Of a stretch of 64,000 bases of DNA, positions 44,823 through 54,685 are shown piece by piece. Origin of the DNA: WHSW01 sp963722175 (lineage in GTDB: Bacteria > Actinomycetota > Thermoleophilia > Solirubrobacterales > 70-9); the NCBI GenBank assembly GCA_963722175.1, contig CAVRKA010000004.1, forward strand, positions 1,178,001 through 1,242,000. The letters run 5' to 3'. Under the pieces are notes generated by a model that was given only the letters and a program-made list of their open reading frames with translations, was not told the DNA's origin and did no database searches. Each line of letters opens with the position of its first letter. The first letter of the stretch is position 1. Position numbers and translations under genes: made by a program.

Positions 44823-45749
44823 TCAGGCGAGCCCGGCGGCGCGAGCCTTCCGGATCCCGCTCCGCGTCCCGATCGCGGCGCCGGCGACGAAGGCCGCCTT
44901 CGACGCCGGCAGGGCGTAGCCGGCCTTCGTATGGGGCGAGTAGCGCAGCCGGCCGTCCTCGTGCTCGAGCCAGCCGGTGTGGACCCGCTGCTCCTGGCCG
45001 ATCATCCGGGGCTTGAAGGCGTGCGACGTGAGCCCGGCGCGGCGACGTCCGGGCGGGATCGGACCGGCCGACGAGAGCTCGACCGCGTCCTCGTCGGCCC
45101 CGGTGACCGCTACCGGCACGACCTCGGGGAACCCGTCGGCGCCGATCCAGCCGAGCAGCGTGTGCGGAAGCTTGCCGGCCTGGCGCTGCAGCCGCGAGGT
45201 CGACTCGCGCGCCGCCGTGCCCTTGTTCGGCGCGCTCTGCGACGCAGGGGGAGCGGCGGGCGGGGGGCTGCCGAAGACCTCCGGCTCGCCGGCGCAGTCG
45301 GAGGTCGGCCAGGAGAGGATGCGCTCGACCTCGATCGTGATCGCGACCCGCTCGTAGTAGTAGACCTCCAGCGAGCGGCCCACGAGACCGGTGTGCCGCG
45401 GCCCGAGGAAGCGCTCCCACGCCGGGGTGATCGAATCGAGCCAGGCGCGGTCGGGCTTCGGGTCGAACGAGGCACGGCCCTGGACCAGCAGGTACTGATC
45501 GCGGTCGAGCGACGAGTGCTCACGGGCGTGATAGGCGACGGCGACGTGCGGGTTTTCGCGGACCCGGATCAGCTTCTTCGGCAGCCCGAGGGAGGTCGAG
45601 AGCGTCACCGTGCCGCGCTCGCGGTCGCGGATCCCCAGCGGGGCCATCGGGGTGATCACGACCCCCTTGGCCGGCGTCGCGTAGGTGAAGCAGGCGGCGA
45701 GGTCGTTGCCGAGGACCTCGTCGACCGCGTCGTTCCATTCGACCGCCAT
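44823..45749 (-). CDS. Pyridoxamine-phosphate-oxidase-like flavin-binding protein
   Basis: 308 residues. The N-terminal split barrel (about 1-150) carries LSTSLGLPKKLIRVRENPHV, AVAYHAREHSSLDRDQYLLV and QGRASFDP, typical of FMN- or F420-binding PNPOx-like proteins. A Pro/Ala linker (about 165-180) precedes a second domain with GADGFPEVVPVAVTG, which looks like a second degenerate barrel. The substrate is unknown. It begins six bases after TAGATT. Confidence 0.75.
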   Translation of the reverse strand: MAVEWNDAVDEVLGNDLAACFTYATPAKGVVITPMAPLGIRDRERGTVTLSTSLGLPKKLIRVRENPHVAVAYHAREHSSLDRDQYLLVQGRASFDPKPDRAWLDSITPAWERFLGPRHTGLVGRSLEVYYYERVAITIEVERILSWPTSDCAGEPEVFGSPPPAAPPASQSAPNKGTAARESTSRLQRQAGKLPHTLLGWIGADGFPEVVPVAVTGADEDAVELSSAGPIPPGRRRAGLTSHAFKPRMIGQEQRVHTGWLEHEDGRLRYSPHTKAGYALPASKAAFVAGAAIGTRSGIRKARAAGLA

Positions 45750-45755
45750 GCGGGG

Positions 45756-45761
45756 AATCTA
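45756..45761 (-). promoter_or_regulatory. -10 box TAGATT, leaderless start for the PNPOx-like gene
   Basis: TAGATT on the minus strand, six bases before ATG 45749; it faces the mutase promoter 36 bases away. Confidence 0.45.
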
Positions 45762-45796
45762 GCCAGCCGCCGCCCCGGGGCCGTCGCTCGCGCCGG

Positions 45797-45802
45797 TAGC
45801 CT
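45797..45802 (+). promoter_or_regulatory. -10 box TAGCCT, leaderless start for the mutase large subunit
   Basis: TAGCCT, seven bases before ATG 45810, without ribosome site. Confidence 0.5.
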
Positions 45803-45809
45803 TTTACCC

Positions 45810-47468
<1,659 letters not shown>

Positions 47469-47522
47469 GCCGGCGGTCGCCGGCGCCGTTTCCGCCCCCG
47501 CGGGGGCGGGTACTCGGACCAT

Positions 47523-47876
47523 ATGGCGCTGAAGGTCGTTCGCAACGAAATTGACGGGTGGGACGTCGTCCGCGAGGACGAGGACGTCGCGCTCTCGAAC
47601 CATCCCGACAGGGCCACGGCGGAGGCGGCCGCAAAGCTGCGCGCCGAGGAGGAGCACATCGGCGAGTCCGGCGGGGAGCCCGTGGTCGTCGCCGAGGACG
47701 AGGTGCACGCGATCGACGACACCCGTGAGGGGATGCGGCCCGCCTTCCTTTACCTCGGTGGACTGCTCGCGCTGATCACGGTCCTGGTCATCGTCCTCGG
47801 CCTCACCGGCTCGCTGACCGGCTTCGGCAGCTACCGGTCCATGCCTCGGTTACTCTGCCGCCGGGGATGGGGATGA
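47523..47876 (+). CDS. DUF2188-like protein with C-terminal membrane helix
   Basis: 117 residues. The N-terminus KVVRNEIDGWDVVREDEDVA (about 4-23), then RATAEAAAKLRAEEEH, resembles the short beta-beta-alpha DUF2188 repeat. A helix, AFLYLGGLLALITVLVIVLG, anchors the C-terminus. Its stop overlaps the response-regulator start (ATGA), so the two are coupled. The role is unknown. Confidence 0.65.
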   Translation: MALKVVRNEIDGWDVVREDEDVALSNHPDRATAEAAAKLRAEEEHIGESGGEPVVVAEDEVHAIDDTREGMRPAFLYLGGLLALITVLVIVLGLTGSLTGFGSYRSMPRLLCRRGWG

Positions 47877-48259
47877 GCGCCGATCGTGACGGGCCCCTGG
47901 TCCTCGTCGCCGACGACGACGAGGACGTACGTGAGCTGGTCGTCTTCCGGCTCGAGCGCGCCGGCTACCGCGTGGTCACCGCCGGCGACGGCGAGGAGGC
48001 GATGGACGTGGCGCTCAGCCGGCGGCCCGCGGTCTGCGTGATCGACGTGATGATGCCGAAGCTGAACGGCTACGAGGTGACCGAGCGGTTGCGGGCGTCG
48101 GACGAGCTCGCCGACGTCGCGATCCTCCTGCTGACGGCGAGCGTCGACGAGGCGTCGGTGGAGCGAGGTTTTGCCGCGGGCGCCGACGACTACATCAAGA
48201 AGCCGTTCTCCCCGGCCGAGCTGGCCGAGCGAGTCGCGGTGGCGCTCGACTCGGGCTGA
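47873..48259 (+). CDS. Single-domain response regulator
   Basis: 128 residues, receiver domain only. Acidic pocket VLVADDDEDVREL, phosphoacceptor Asp in VIDVMMPKLNGYE, Thr/Ser in LLLTASVDEA and Lys in DDYIKKPFSPAELAERV. No output domain or kinase is next to it. ATG 47873 overlaps the upstream TGA; ATG 47867 is an in-frame alternative. It lies between the two mutase subunit genes. Confidence 0.88.
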   Translation: MSADRDGPLVLVADDDEDVRELVVFRLERAGYRVVTAGDGEEAMDVALSRRPAVCVIDVMMPKLNGYEVTERLRASDELADVAILLLTASVDEASVERGFAAGADDYIKKPFSPAELAERVAVALDSG

Positions 48260-48290
48260 CGGGACGGCGCTCAAGGAGCACCTGCTCCTC

Positions 48291-48296
48291 TACGCT
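48291..48296 (+). promoter_or_regulatory. -10 box TACGCT, leaderless start for the mutase small subunit
   Basis: TACGCT, seven bases before GTG 48304. Confidence 0.45.
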
Positions 48297-48303
48297 CCCC
48301 CGC

Positions 48304-48711
48304 GTGAGTGATGCACGGAAGATCCGCGTCGTCGTCGCCAAGCCTGGCCTCGACGGCCATGACCGGGGCGCCAAGATCATCGCCCGGGCGCTGCGCGACG
48401 CGGGCATGGAGGTGATCTACACCGGCCTGCACCAGACGCCGGAGCAGATCGTCGCCACGGTCGTTCAGGAGGACGCCGACGCGATCGGCCTCTCGATCCT
48501 CTCCGGCGCTCACATGACCCTCGTGCCGAAGGTCGTCGACCTGCTGCGCGAGCAGGACGCCGGCGACGTCGTGATCACCGTCGGCGGCACGATTCCAGCC
48601 GACGACGTCGGCGAGCTGAAGCGCCTCGGCGTCGCCGAGGTGTTCACGCCGGGCGCCCCCACCGACGCGATCGTCGAGTTCATCGAGGGCGCGGTCGCTT
48701 CGCGTGCGTAA
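48304..48711 (+). CDS. B12-binding small subunit of acyl-CoA mutase
   Basis: 135 residues, the complete cobalamin-binding fold. The D-x-H-x-x-G motif is KPGLDGHDRGAKIIARALRD (about 13-32), which supplies the His that coordinates cobalt. SILSGAHMTLVPKVVDLL and VGGTIPADDVGELKRLGV complete the nucleotide-loop pocket. It pairs with the large subunit about 0.8 kb upstream. Confidence 0.92.
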   Translation: MSDARKIRVVVAKPGLDGHDRGAKIIARALRDAGMEVIYTGLHQTPEQIVATVVQEDADAIGLSILSGAHMTLVPKVVDLLREQDAGDVVITVGGTIPADDVGELKRLGVAEVFTPGAPTDAIVEFIEGAVASRA

Positions 48712-48751
48712 CCGGCGCGTGGCGCATATCCAAGCCAAAAGCGGGTACCTG

Positions 48752-48779
48752 ATTGACTCGTCAGTCAATTCGGTAACAT
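48752..48779 (+). promoter_or_regulatory. Palindromic operator and promoter of the etf operon
   Basis: ATTGACT-CGTC-AGTCAAT (48752-48769) is a perfect 7-bp inverted repeat with a TTGACT that can serve as -35, followed after 15 bases by TAACAT (48774-48779). TetR-family regulators of fatty-acid oxidation often bind repeats of this size. A repressor gene is not beside it. Confidence 0.5.
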
Positions 48780-48812
48780 GCCCGCCGCTCATTCCCCAAG
48801 GAGGACCCTGAC

Positions 48813-49604
48813 TTGAAGATTTGCTGTCTCGTCAAGGAAGTCCCGGACGCCGCCGTGCAGAAGCGGATCGATCCGGGGACCAAGCGGCTCGACCGCTCCG
48901 GCGAGAAGAACCTCAACCCGTTCGATACCCACGGCATCGAGGCCGCGATGCAGATCCGCGAGGGCGGCAACGCCGAGGTGGACGAGATCGTCGCCGTGAC
49001 GATGGGGCCCGAGACCGCGGCGCGCGCCCTGCACAAGGCCGTCGCGCTCGGCGCCGACCGCTCGGTCCACCTGACCGACGGGGCGCTCGAGGGCTCCGAC
49101 GTCAACGCGACCGGCTACGCGCTCGCCAAGGTGCTCGAGTCCGAGTCGCCGGACCTCGTGCTGCTCGGCCAGCAGTCCGATGACGGCGAGTGCTACACGA
49201 TCGGCGCCGTGGTCGCCGACCACCTGAAGATGCCGTCGCTGACCCAGGTGATCAAGATCGAGATCGAGGACGGCAAGCTCGTCTGCGAGCGCCAGGCCGA
49301 GTACGGCTACGACACGGTCGAGATCGACCTGCCGGCCGTGATCTCGGTCGGGGATGCGATCAACGAGCCGCGCTACCCGTCGCTGAAGGCGATCATGGGC
49401 GCGAAGAAGAAGCCCCTCGACACGAAGGGCGCCGGGGACGTCGGGATCGACACGGGCGAGGTCGGCGAGACCGGCTCGAAGACCCAGGTGCTGGAGATCA
49501 ACCCGCCGCCCGAGAAGCAGGCCGGCGAGATCATCGAGGACGAGGACACCAACGAGACGGTCGAGAAGATCGTCGCCTGGCTCGACGAAAGGAAGCTGAT
49601 CTAG
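48813..49604 (+). CDS. etfB: Electron transfer flavoprotein, beta subunit
   Basis: 263 residues. It starts at TTG 48813, eight bases after AAGGAGG. ICCLVKEVPDAAVQKRIDPG (2-21), NPFDTHGIEAAMQI and VLLGQQSDDGECYTIGAVVA (about 111-130) fit the AMP-binding beta subunit. LPAVISVGDAINEPRYPSLK is the ETF-beta signature. It is followed directly by etfA (stop and start adjacent) and then ETF-QO. Confidence 0.93.
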   Translation: MKICCLVKEVPDAAVQKRIDPGTKRLDRSGEKNLNPFDTHGIEAAMQIREGGNAEVDEIVAVTMGPETAARALHKAVALGADRSVHLTDGALEGSDVNATGYALAKVLESESPDLVLLGQQSDDGECYTIGAVVADHLKMPSLTQVIKIEIEDGKLVCERQAEYGYDTVEIDLPAVISVGDAINEPRYPSLKAIMGAKKKPLDTKGAGDVGIDTGEVGETGSKTQVLEINPPPEKQAGEIIEDEDTNETVEKIVAWLDERKLI

Positions 49605-50582
49605 ATGGCGGGCATCCTGGTTTACGCCCTGCACGACGACGAGGGCAACTTCAACAAGAACTCGCTCGGTGCGATCTCCGAGGCGGCGAAGCTCGCCGAC
49701 GAGCTCGGGACCGAGGCGGCCGCGGTCGTGGTCGGCGAGGTCGCCGATGACGCGGCGGCCAAGCTCGGCGCCCACGGCGCCAAGCGCGTGTTCCGCTGCA
49801 AGTCGGCCCCCGAGGGCCTCGCGCAGCCGATCGTCGACGTAATGGCGAAGGTGATCGCCGACGAGGGCTTCACCTACGCCCTGTTCGGCGGCGGCCTGCT
49901 CGGCTTCGAGATCGGCGCCGGCCTGACCGCGCGGCTGAACGCCGGCGTGACGATGGAGGTCACCGCGGTCAAGGTCGCCGACGGCAAGCTCGTCTCCGAG
50001 CGTCCGGTGCTCCAGGACTCGGCGATCGTCGACGTCGGCTACGTCGGTGAGCCCGGGATCATCATCTCGCGGCTGAACGCGTTCGCCGAGAACGACGGCT
50101 CCGGCGGCGACGCCGAGGTCGTCGACGTCGAGGTGGAGCTCTCCGAGTGGTCGACGAAGGCGCGGATGCGCCAGCGTGGCGAGCAGCGCGGGGCCGACGT
50201 CAACATCGAGGACGCCGACATCCTGGTCGGCGGCGGTCGCGGTCTGGGCGAGAAGGACAACTTCTCGCTGGCCGAGGACCTCGCCAGCGCGATGGGCGGC
50301 GCCGTCGCGGCGACCCGCGCGGTCGTCGACGCCGGCTGGTACCCGTACGCGGCCCAGATCGGCCAGACGGGCAAGACGGTGGCGCCGAAGCTCTACCTGG
50401 CCGCCGGGATCTCCGGCGCGATCCAGCACAAGGTCGGCATGCAGAGCTCGGAGAACATCCTCGCGATCAACAAGGACCCGAACGCGCCGATCTTCGAGTT
50501 CTGCGACCTCGGCGTCGTCGGCGATCTCCACAAGATCATGCCCAAGCTGACCGAGGCCATCAAGGCGAAGAAGGGCGGCTGA
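49605..50582 (+). CDS. etfA: Electron transfer flavoprotein, alpha subunit
   Basis: 325 residues. The N-terminal domain is beta-like; the C-terminal FAD domain contains ILVGGGRGLGEKDNFSLAED (about 207-226), GGAVAATRAVVDAGWYPYAA, QIGQTGKTVAPKLYLAAGIS and HKVGMQSSENILAINKDPNA (about 276-295), all diagnostic. It accepts electrons from acyl-CoA dehydrogenases and passes them to ETF-QO encoded eight bases downstream. Confidence 0.94.
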   Translation: MAGILVYALHDDEGNFNKNSLGAISEAAKLADELGTEAAAVVVGEVADDAAAKLGAHGAKRVFRCKSAPEGLAQPIVDVMAKVIADEGFTYALFGGGLLGFEIGAGLTARLNAGVTMEVTAVKVADGKLVSERPVLQDSAIVDVGYVGEPGIIISRLNAFAENDGSGGDAEVVDVEVELSEWSTKARMRQRGEQRGADVNIEDADILVGGGRGLGEKDNFSLAEDLASAMGGAVAATRAVVDAGWYPYAAQIGQTGKTVAPKLYLAAGISGAIQHKVGMQSSENILAINKDPNAPIFEFCDLGVVGDLHKIMPKLTEAIKAKKGG

Positions 50583-50589
50583 GGCCGGA

Positions 50590-52305
50590 ATGACACCCGC
50601 CACGGGCACGGCGGTGGTCCCGCAGGACTACCCGCCGCCGTTCGACGACCGCGAGCTGGTCGTCGAGCCGACCGATCCGGAGGACGAGCGGATCGAGGTC
50701 GGCGTCGCGATTGTCGGCGGCGGGCCGGCGGGCCTCGCCTGCGCCAACCGGCTCCTGGACCTGCTCGCCGACGAGCCGAAGCTGATGGAGAAGCTCGGCG
50801 AGGTCCCGGTCGCGGTCGTCGAGAAGGGCAAGGTCTGCGGCGCCCACACGCTCAGCGGGGCGAACATGAAGCCGTCGGCGATGCGGGAGCTGTTCCCGGA
50901 TCTCGACCCGTCCGACTGGCCGTTCGCCTATCAGGAGGTGACCAAGGACGCGGTCTACCTGCTGACCAAGAAGCGGGCGCTGCCGCTGAAGCCGATGCCG
51001 CCGAACTTCCGCAACCACGGCAACTACGTGATCTCGGTCTCGAAGCTGTCGCGCTTCCTCGCCGAGCAGGCGGAGGAGAAGGGCGCCTACATCCTCACCG
51101 AGACGGTCGCCGACAAGCTGCTGGTCTCCGACCGGATCGTCCGCGGCATCCGCTCGGGCGACCGCGGGCGCGGCAAGGACGGCGAGCCGCTCGGCAACTT
51201 CGAGCCCGGCTCCGACGTGGCCGCGAAGATGACCGTGCTCGCCGAGGGCACGCTCGGTCACCTGACCCAGGGGGCGCTCGACTACTTCGACCTCAATGGC
51301 AGCCTCCCGGTCCGGTGGGAGCTGGGCGTGAAGGAGGTCTGGAAGGTGGAGAAGCCGCTCGACCGGGTGATCCACACGATGGGCTGGCCGCTGCGCAAGC
51401 GCGCGAAGTGGAACGAGTTCGGCGGCAGCTTCATCTACCCGATGGGCGAGGACAAGCTCTGCATCGGGCTGGTGATCGGCCTCGACTACACCGACTCGAC
51501 GCTGTCCTGTCACGACCTGCTGCAGGAGATGAAGCTGCACCCGTTCATCCAGAAGATGCTCGAGGGCGGCGAACGGGTCGCCTGGGGCGCCAAGACGATC
51601 CCCTCGGGCGGCTACTTCTCGATGCCGCGCAGCCTCTCGGTTCCCGGCATGGCGATCGCCGGCGACGCGGCGAACATGGTCAACATCCCGACGCTCAAGG
51701 GCATCCACTACGCGATGCACGCCGGGATGTACGCGGCCGAGGCGATCTTCGAGGCGCTGAAGAAGGACTCGGTCAACCTCGACGGCTACGACGAGAAGGT
51801 CCGCAAGTCGCAGATCTCCAACGACCTCTTCGAGTCGCGCAACATGCGCCAGCCGTTCTCGAAGGGCTTCTTCCTCGGTGGCGCGGTCGCGAGCGCGATG
51901 ACGATCACCAAGGGCCTGTTCCCCGGCGGCAAGTGGGAATACGAGCCGGACACGGAGCTCCCGATGGCCGACGGCGGCGCCAACGAGACCTATCCGAAGC
52001 CCGACAACAAGCTCACCTTCAACAAGCTCGACTCGGTCTTCCTGTCCGGCAACGCCACCCGCGACGATGCGCCGAACCACGTCAAGGTGCAGAGCCATGT
52101 GCCGCTCGAGCTGGCGAAGACATGGGTCAACCTCTGCCCGGCGCAGGTCTACGAGATCCCCGACGACCAGCTCGAGAGCGGCGCGGCCGAGGTCGACGTT
52201 CACGTCACCGCCTCGAACTGCGTCCAGTGCGGCGCGATCAACGCCAAGGGCGGGCGGCTGACGATGCCCGAGGGCGGCGACGGGCCCCTGTACCAAGAGG
52301 TCTGA
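50590..52305 (+). CDS. ETF-quinone oxidoreductase with an altered Fe-S motif
   Basis: 571 residues. FAD site VGVAIVGGGPAGLACANRLL (about 37-56), then GAHTLSGANM and the membrane/ubiquinone-binding region around HTMGWPLRKRAKWNEFGGSF. The C-terminal ferredoxin-like domain keeps Cys516 (NLCPAQVYE) and Cys544/Cys547 (NCVQC), but the fourth ligand of the usual C-x-x-C-x-x-C is Ile550. A [4Fe-4S] centre with four cysteines is therefore unlikely. It follows etfBA in one operon. Confidence 0.9.
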   Translation: MTPATGTAVVPQDYPPPFDDRELVVEPTDPEDERIEVGVAIVGGGPAGLACANRLLDLLADEPKLMEKLGEVPVAVVEKGKVCGAHTLSGANMKPSAMRELFPDLDPSDWPFAYQEVTKDAVYLLTKKRALPLKPMPPNFRNHGNYVISVSKLSRFLAEQAEEKGAYILTETVADKLLVSDRIVRGIRSGDRGRGKDGEPLGNFEPGSDVAAKMTVLAEGTLGHLTQGALDYFDLNGSLPVRWELGVKEVWKVEKPLDRVIHTMGWPLRKRAKWNEFGGSFIYPMGEDKLCIGLVIGLDYTDSTLSCHDLLQEMKLHPFIQKMLEGGERVAWGAKTIPSGGYFSMPRSLSVPGMAIAGDAANMVNIPTLKGIHYAMHAGMYAAEAIFEALKKDSVNLDGYDEKVRKSQISNDLFESRNMRQPFSKGFFLGGAVASAMTITKGLFPGGKWEYEPDTELPMADGGANETYPKPDNKLTFNKLDSVFLSGNATRDDAPNHVKVQSHVPLELAKTWVNLCPAQVYEIPDDQLESGAAEVDVHVTASNCVQCGAINAKGGRLTMPEGGDGPLYQEV

Positions 52306-52913
52306 CCGCGCCCGCGACCGACGTCAGGCTGCGCGACGACTCGACCGTCGTCGTGCGCCCGATCGAGTCCGGCGACAAGGACGGTCTGACCGGCCTCTTC
52401 GACCACCTGAGCGAGCAGTCGCGCTACCAGCGCTTCCTGACGGCGATCACCGAGCTGTCGGACTCGCAGCTCCGTTACCTGACCGAGGTCGACCACCGCG
52501 ACCATGAGGCGCTGATCGCCGTCGATCCCGCCGGCGCGGCCGTCGGCGTCGCCCGTTTCGTCCGGCTGGACGACCCGACCCGCGCCGAGGCGGCGGTCAC
52601 CGTCGTCGACGAGTGGCAGGGCCGCGGCCTGGGCACGGTCCTCAGCCGGTTGCTGGCCGAGCGCGCCCGCGAGGAGGGGATCGAGGCGTTCACCGCGCTG
52701 CTCCTGGCGGCCAACGAGCAGATGCACGACGTGCTTGCGGCCCTCGGCCCCTCACACGTGATCTCCCGCGAGGCGGGCACGGTCGAGGTCGAGGTCGAGA
52801 TCCCCGAGGAGGGCATCGGCGATCACATGTCCGGGGTCCTGCGGGTCGTCGCCGGCGGCACCGTCGACCTGGCGACGCCCCCGTGGGGCCTGCGCACCGG
52901 CGACCAGGTCTAG
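52302..52913 (+). CDS. GNAT-family acetyltransferase, probable CTG start
   Basis: 203 residues from CTG 52302. The domain starts VRLRDDSTVVVRPIESGDKD; motif A is VVDEWQGRGLGTVLSRLLAE (about 97-116), the acetyl-CoA pyrophosphate loop; DVLAALG forms motif B. No ATG or TTG lies before the domain: CTG overlaps the ETF-QO stop (CTGA) and has AAGAGG just upstream. GTG 52353 would cut the first beta strand. The substrate is unknown; these bacterial proteins often acetylate acyl-CoA synthetases or other proteins. Confidence 0.75.
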   Translation: MTAPATDVRLRDDSTVVVRPIESGDKDGLTGLFDHLSEQSRYQRFLTAITELSDSQLRYLTEVDHRDHEALIAVDPAGAAVGVARFVRLDDPTRAEAAVTVVDEWQGRGLGTVLSRLLAERAREEGIEAFTALLLAANEQMHDVLAALGPSHVISREAGTVEVEVEIPEEGIGDHMSGVLRVVAGGTVDLATPPWGLRTGDQV

Positions 52914-53752
52914 GTCCGGGCCGGTTCGCCCTCGGCGACGAACTCCGCCACCAGCTCGGCGACCCTGGCAGGCTCGTCGAGGGGTACGAACGTGCGCCCT
53001 CCCGGGATGTCCTCGATCCGTCCGTCCGGGACGAGGGCCGCGAGCCGATCCGCGTGCGCGCGCTTGAAGAAGCGGTCGTCGGTGCCCCACGCGAACCGGA
53101 CCGGACGCTCGAATTCGCGGAGCTTCTCGGCTGCCTCGAGCGTGTGCCGCTTGTGGATCCCGCTCAGGATCTTGCGCAGGTCCCGCCGGATCGCCGGGTC
53201 GCTGCCCGCCGGCTCCAGCCACGAGTCGACCAGCTCCTGGGACAACGGCTTCTGGACCAGAGGCGCGAAGCTCCTTCGCCGCACGGTGGCGAACCGCTGC
53301 GGCGCCTGCAGGAGCGAGAGACCGCCCGGCAGCCGAGCGAGCTTGGGCATGAGGTTGAACGGGAAGGGGGGGAAGTGCTCGAAGGTGTCGCAGTTGGTCA
53401 GCACCAGGCGCTCGACGCGCTCCGGGTGGTTCGCGGCGAGGATCTGCGAGACGGCGCCCCCCGTGTCGTTGCCGACGATCGTCGCGCTCTCGATGCCGAG
53501 CGAGTCCATGAGCTGCGTGATGATCCGGGCGAGACCGGGCGGCGTCAGGTCGGCGTCCTCGTTCATCGCCAGCCGGTGCGACCCCATTGGCCAGTCCGCG
53601 AGGACGCACCGGTGATCGGCCGAGAGCCGCTCGGCGACACCGTCCCACAGCTGACTGTCGACCAGGAGGCCATGGACGAAGACGATCGGCGAACCCTCGC
53701 CGAGCTCGCGGCAGGCGATCGGCCCCTGCGGGGTGTCGACGGAGGCGCTCAT
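52910..53752 (-). CDS. Alpha/beta-hydrolase with Asp nucleophile, catalytic His not found
   Basis: 280 residues. Oxyanion region PIVFVHGLLVDSQLWDGVAE (about 22-41), nucleophile elbow TIVGNDTGGAVSQIL (about 92-106; G-N-D-T-G puts Asp where haloalkane dehalogenases and epoxide hydrolases have it), acid Asp in FAWGTDDRFFKRAH. At the usual His position the sequence is PGGRTFVPLDEP, with no His. The gene overlaps the SnoaL gene by four bases and is last in the TetR-controlled operon. Confidence 0.8.
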   Translation of the reverse strand: MSASVDTPQGPIACRELGEGSPIVFVHGLLVDSQLWDGVAERLSADHRCVLADWPMGSHRLAMNEDADLTPPGLARIITQLMDSLGIESATIVGNDTGGAVSQILAANHPERVERLVLTNCDTFEHFPPFPFNLMPKLARLPGGLSLLQAPQRFATVRRRSFAPLVQKPLSQELVDSWLEPAGSDPAIRRDLRKILSGIHKRHTLEAAEKLREFERPVRFAWGTDDRFFKRAHADRLAALVPDGRIEDIPGGRTFVPLDEPARVAELVAEFVAEGEPART

Positions 53753-54228
53753 CGGCCCAGCCTCGCGCGCAGGAACGTCGGCCACGAACGGGGGCTGAGG
53801 GCGACCGCGCCGAGCAGCTCGAGCGGGTCGAGGCTGGCGACGCGCTCGACCGCGACTCCCTCCCGCAGCGTGATCTTGTCGATCGTGTGCAGCGCGACCG
53901 CGCGGCCGCCGGCCAGCTTGGCGCGGATGGTGAGCTGGACGAAGACGATCTCGCGATCGCCCTCGGAGCTCGAGGCCCAGGACTCGACCGTGCCCCGGAT
54001 CTCCGAAAGCAGCTCGAACAGCGGGCGGGCGAACTCCTCGCGGAACGCCCGCTTGCCCACCGTCTCGGGCAGTTGCGGCTGGATCAGCCGGATCTCGTCG
54101 TCGAGGACGCGCTCGAAGTGGTCGCAGAAGCTGTCGGCGTCGGTCGGCGCCCGCCATCCGGCGGCGAACTCCTCGACCCATTCGGCGGCTGTCCGCGCAG
54201 CGGTCCCGTTTCGCGTGGCGGTCTTCAC
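53749..54228 (-). CDS. SnoaL-like (NTF2-fold) protein
   Basis: 159 residues. WVEEFAAGWRAPTDADSFCD (about 17-36) begins the cone-shaped fold, EFARPLFELLSEIRGTVESW and ALHTIDKITLREGVAVERVA (about 113-132) continue it. Polyketide cyclases and many small isomerases share this fold, so no reaction can be assigned. Four-base ATGA overlaps on each side tie it to both neighbours. Confidence 0.8.
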   Translation of the reverse strand: MKTATRNGTAARTAAEWVEEFAAGWRAPTDADSFCDHFERVLDDEIRLIQPQLPETVGKRAFREEFARPLFELLSEIRGTVESWASSSEGDREIVFVQLTIRAKLAGGRAVALHTIDKITLREGVAVERVASLDPLELLGAVALSPRSWPTFLRARLGR

Positions 54229-54656
54229 GACAGCCCCAGCTGGTCGAGCGCCGCCTGCCAGTCGACGTAGGTGTGCTTGGCGGTCAGCTTGCCGTCGGCG
54301 ACCGTGATCATGTCGATCGCGTCGATCTCGAACCGCGAGCCGGGCTGCGCGACCTTGCCGCCGGCGGGGTAGGGCTGCGCCAGCGTGCCGCTCATCTTCC
54401 AGCGCACGACCCAGCCCCAGTCGCCGGAGATCAGCTCCTCCTCGACGAAGGTCAGGTCGGGAAAGACCTCGAACAGGCCGGCGAAGGTCTCCCGGATCGC
54501 CTCGCGCCCGCGGACCGGCTCGGCGGCGGAGTGCAGATGGAAGATCCCGTCCTGGGCGTGGTAGGGCGCGATCTGCTCGGCGTCGCGCGCCTCCCAGGCG
54601 GCGACGTAGTCGGCGATCAATGCCTCGATCTCGATGGGTGGGGCGGTGGTCGTCAT
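54225..54656 (-). CDS. SnoaL-like (NTF2-fold) protein, first gene of the operon
   Basis: 143 residues. IEALIADYVAAWEARDAEQI (about 10-29), GREAIRETFAGLFEVFPDLT (about 52-71) and FEIDAIDMITVADGKLTAKH show the fold typical of ester-cyclase/isomerase members. ATG 54656 is chosen; the longer frame crosses the operator. It faces the tetR gene and is probably repressed through the repeats at 54686-54722. Confidence 0.82.
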   Translation of the reverse strand: MTTTAPPIEIEALIADYVAAWEARDAEQIAPYHAQDGIFHLHSAAEPVRGREAIRETFAGLFEVFPDLTFVEEELISGDWGWVVRWKMSGTLAQPYPAGGKVAQPGSRFEIDAIDMITVADGKLTAKHTYVDWQAALDQLGLS

Positions 54657-54685
54657 CGTGCGGCGGGCTCCGATCTCGCAGGTAA

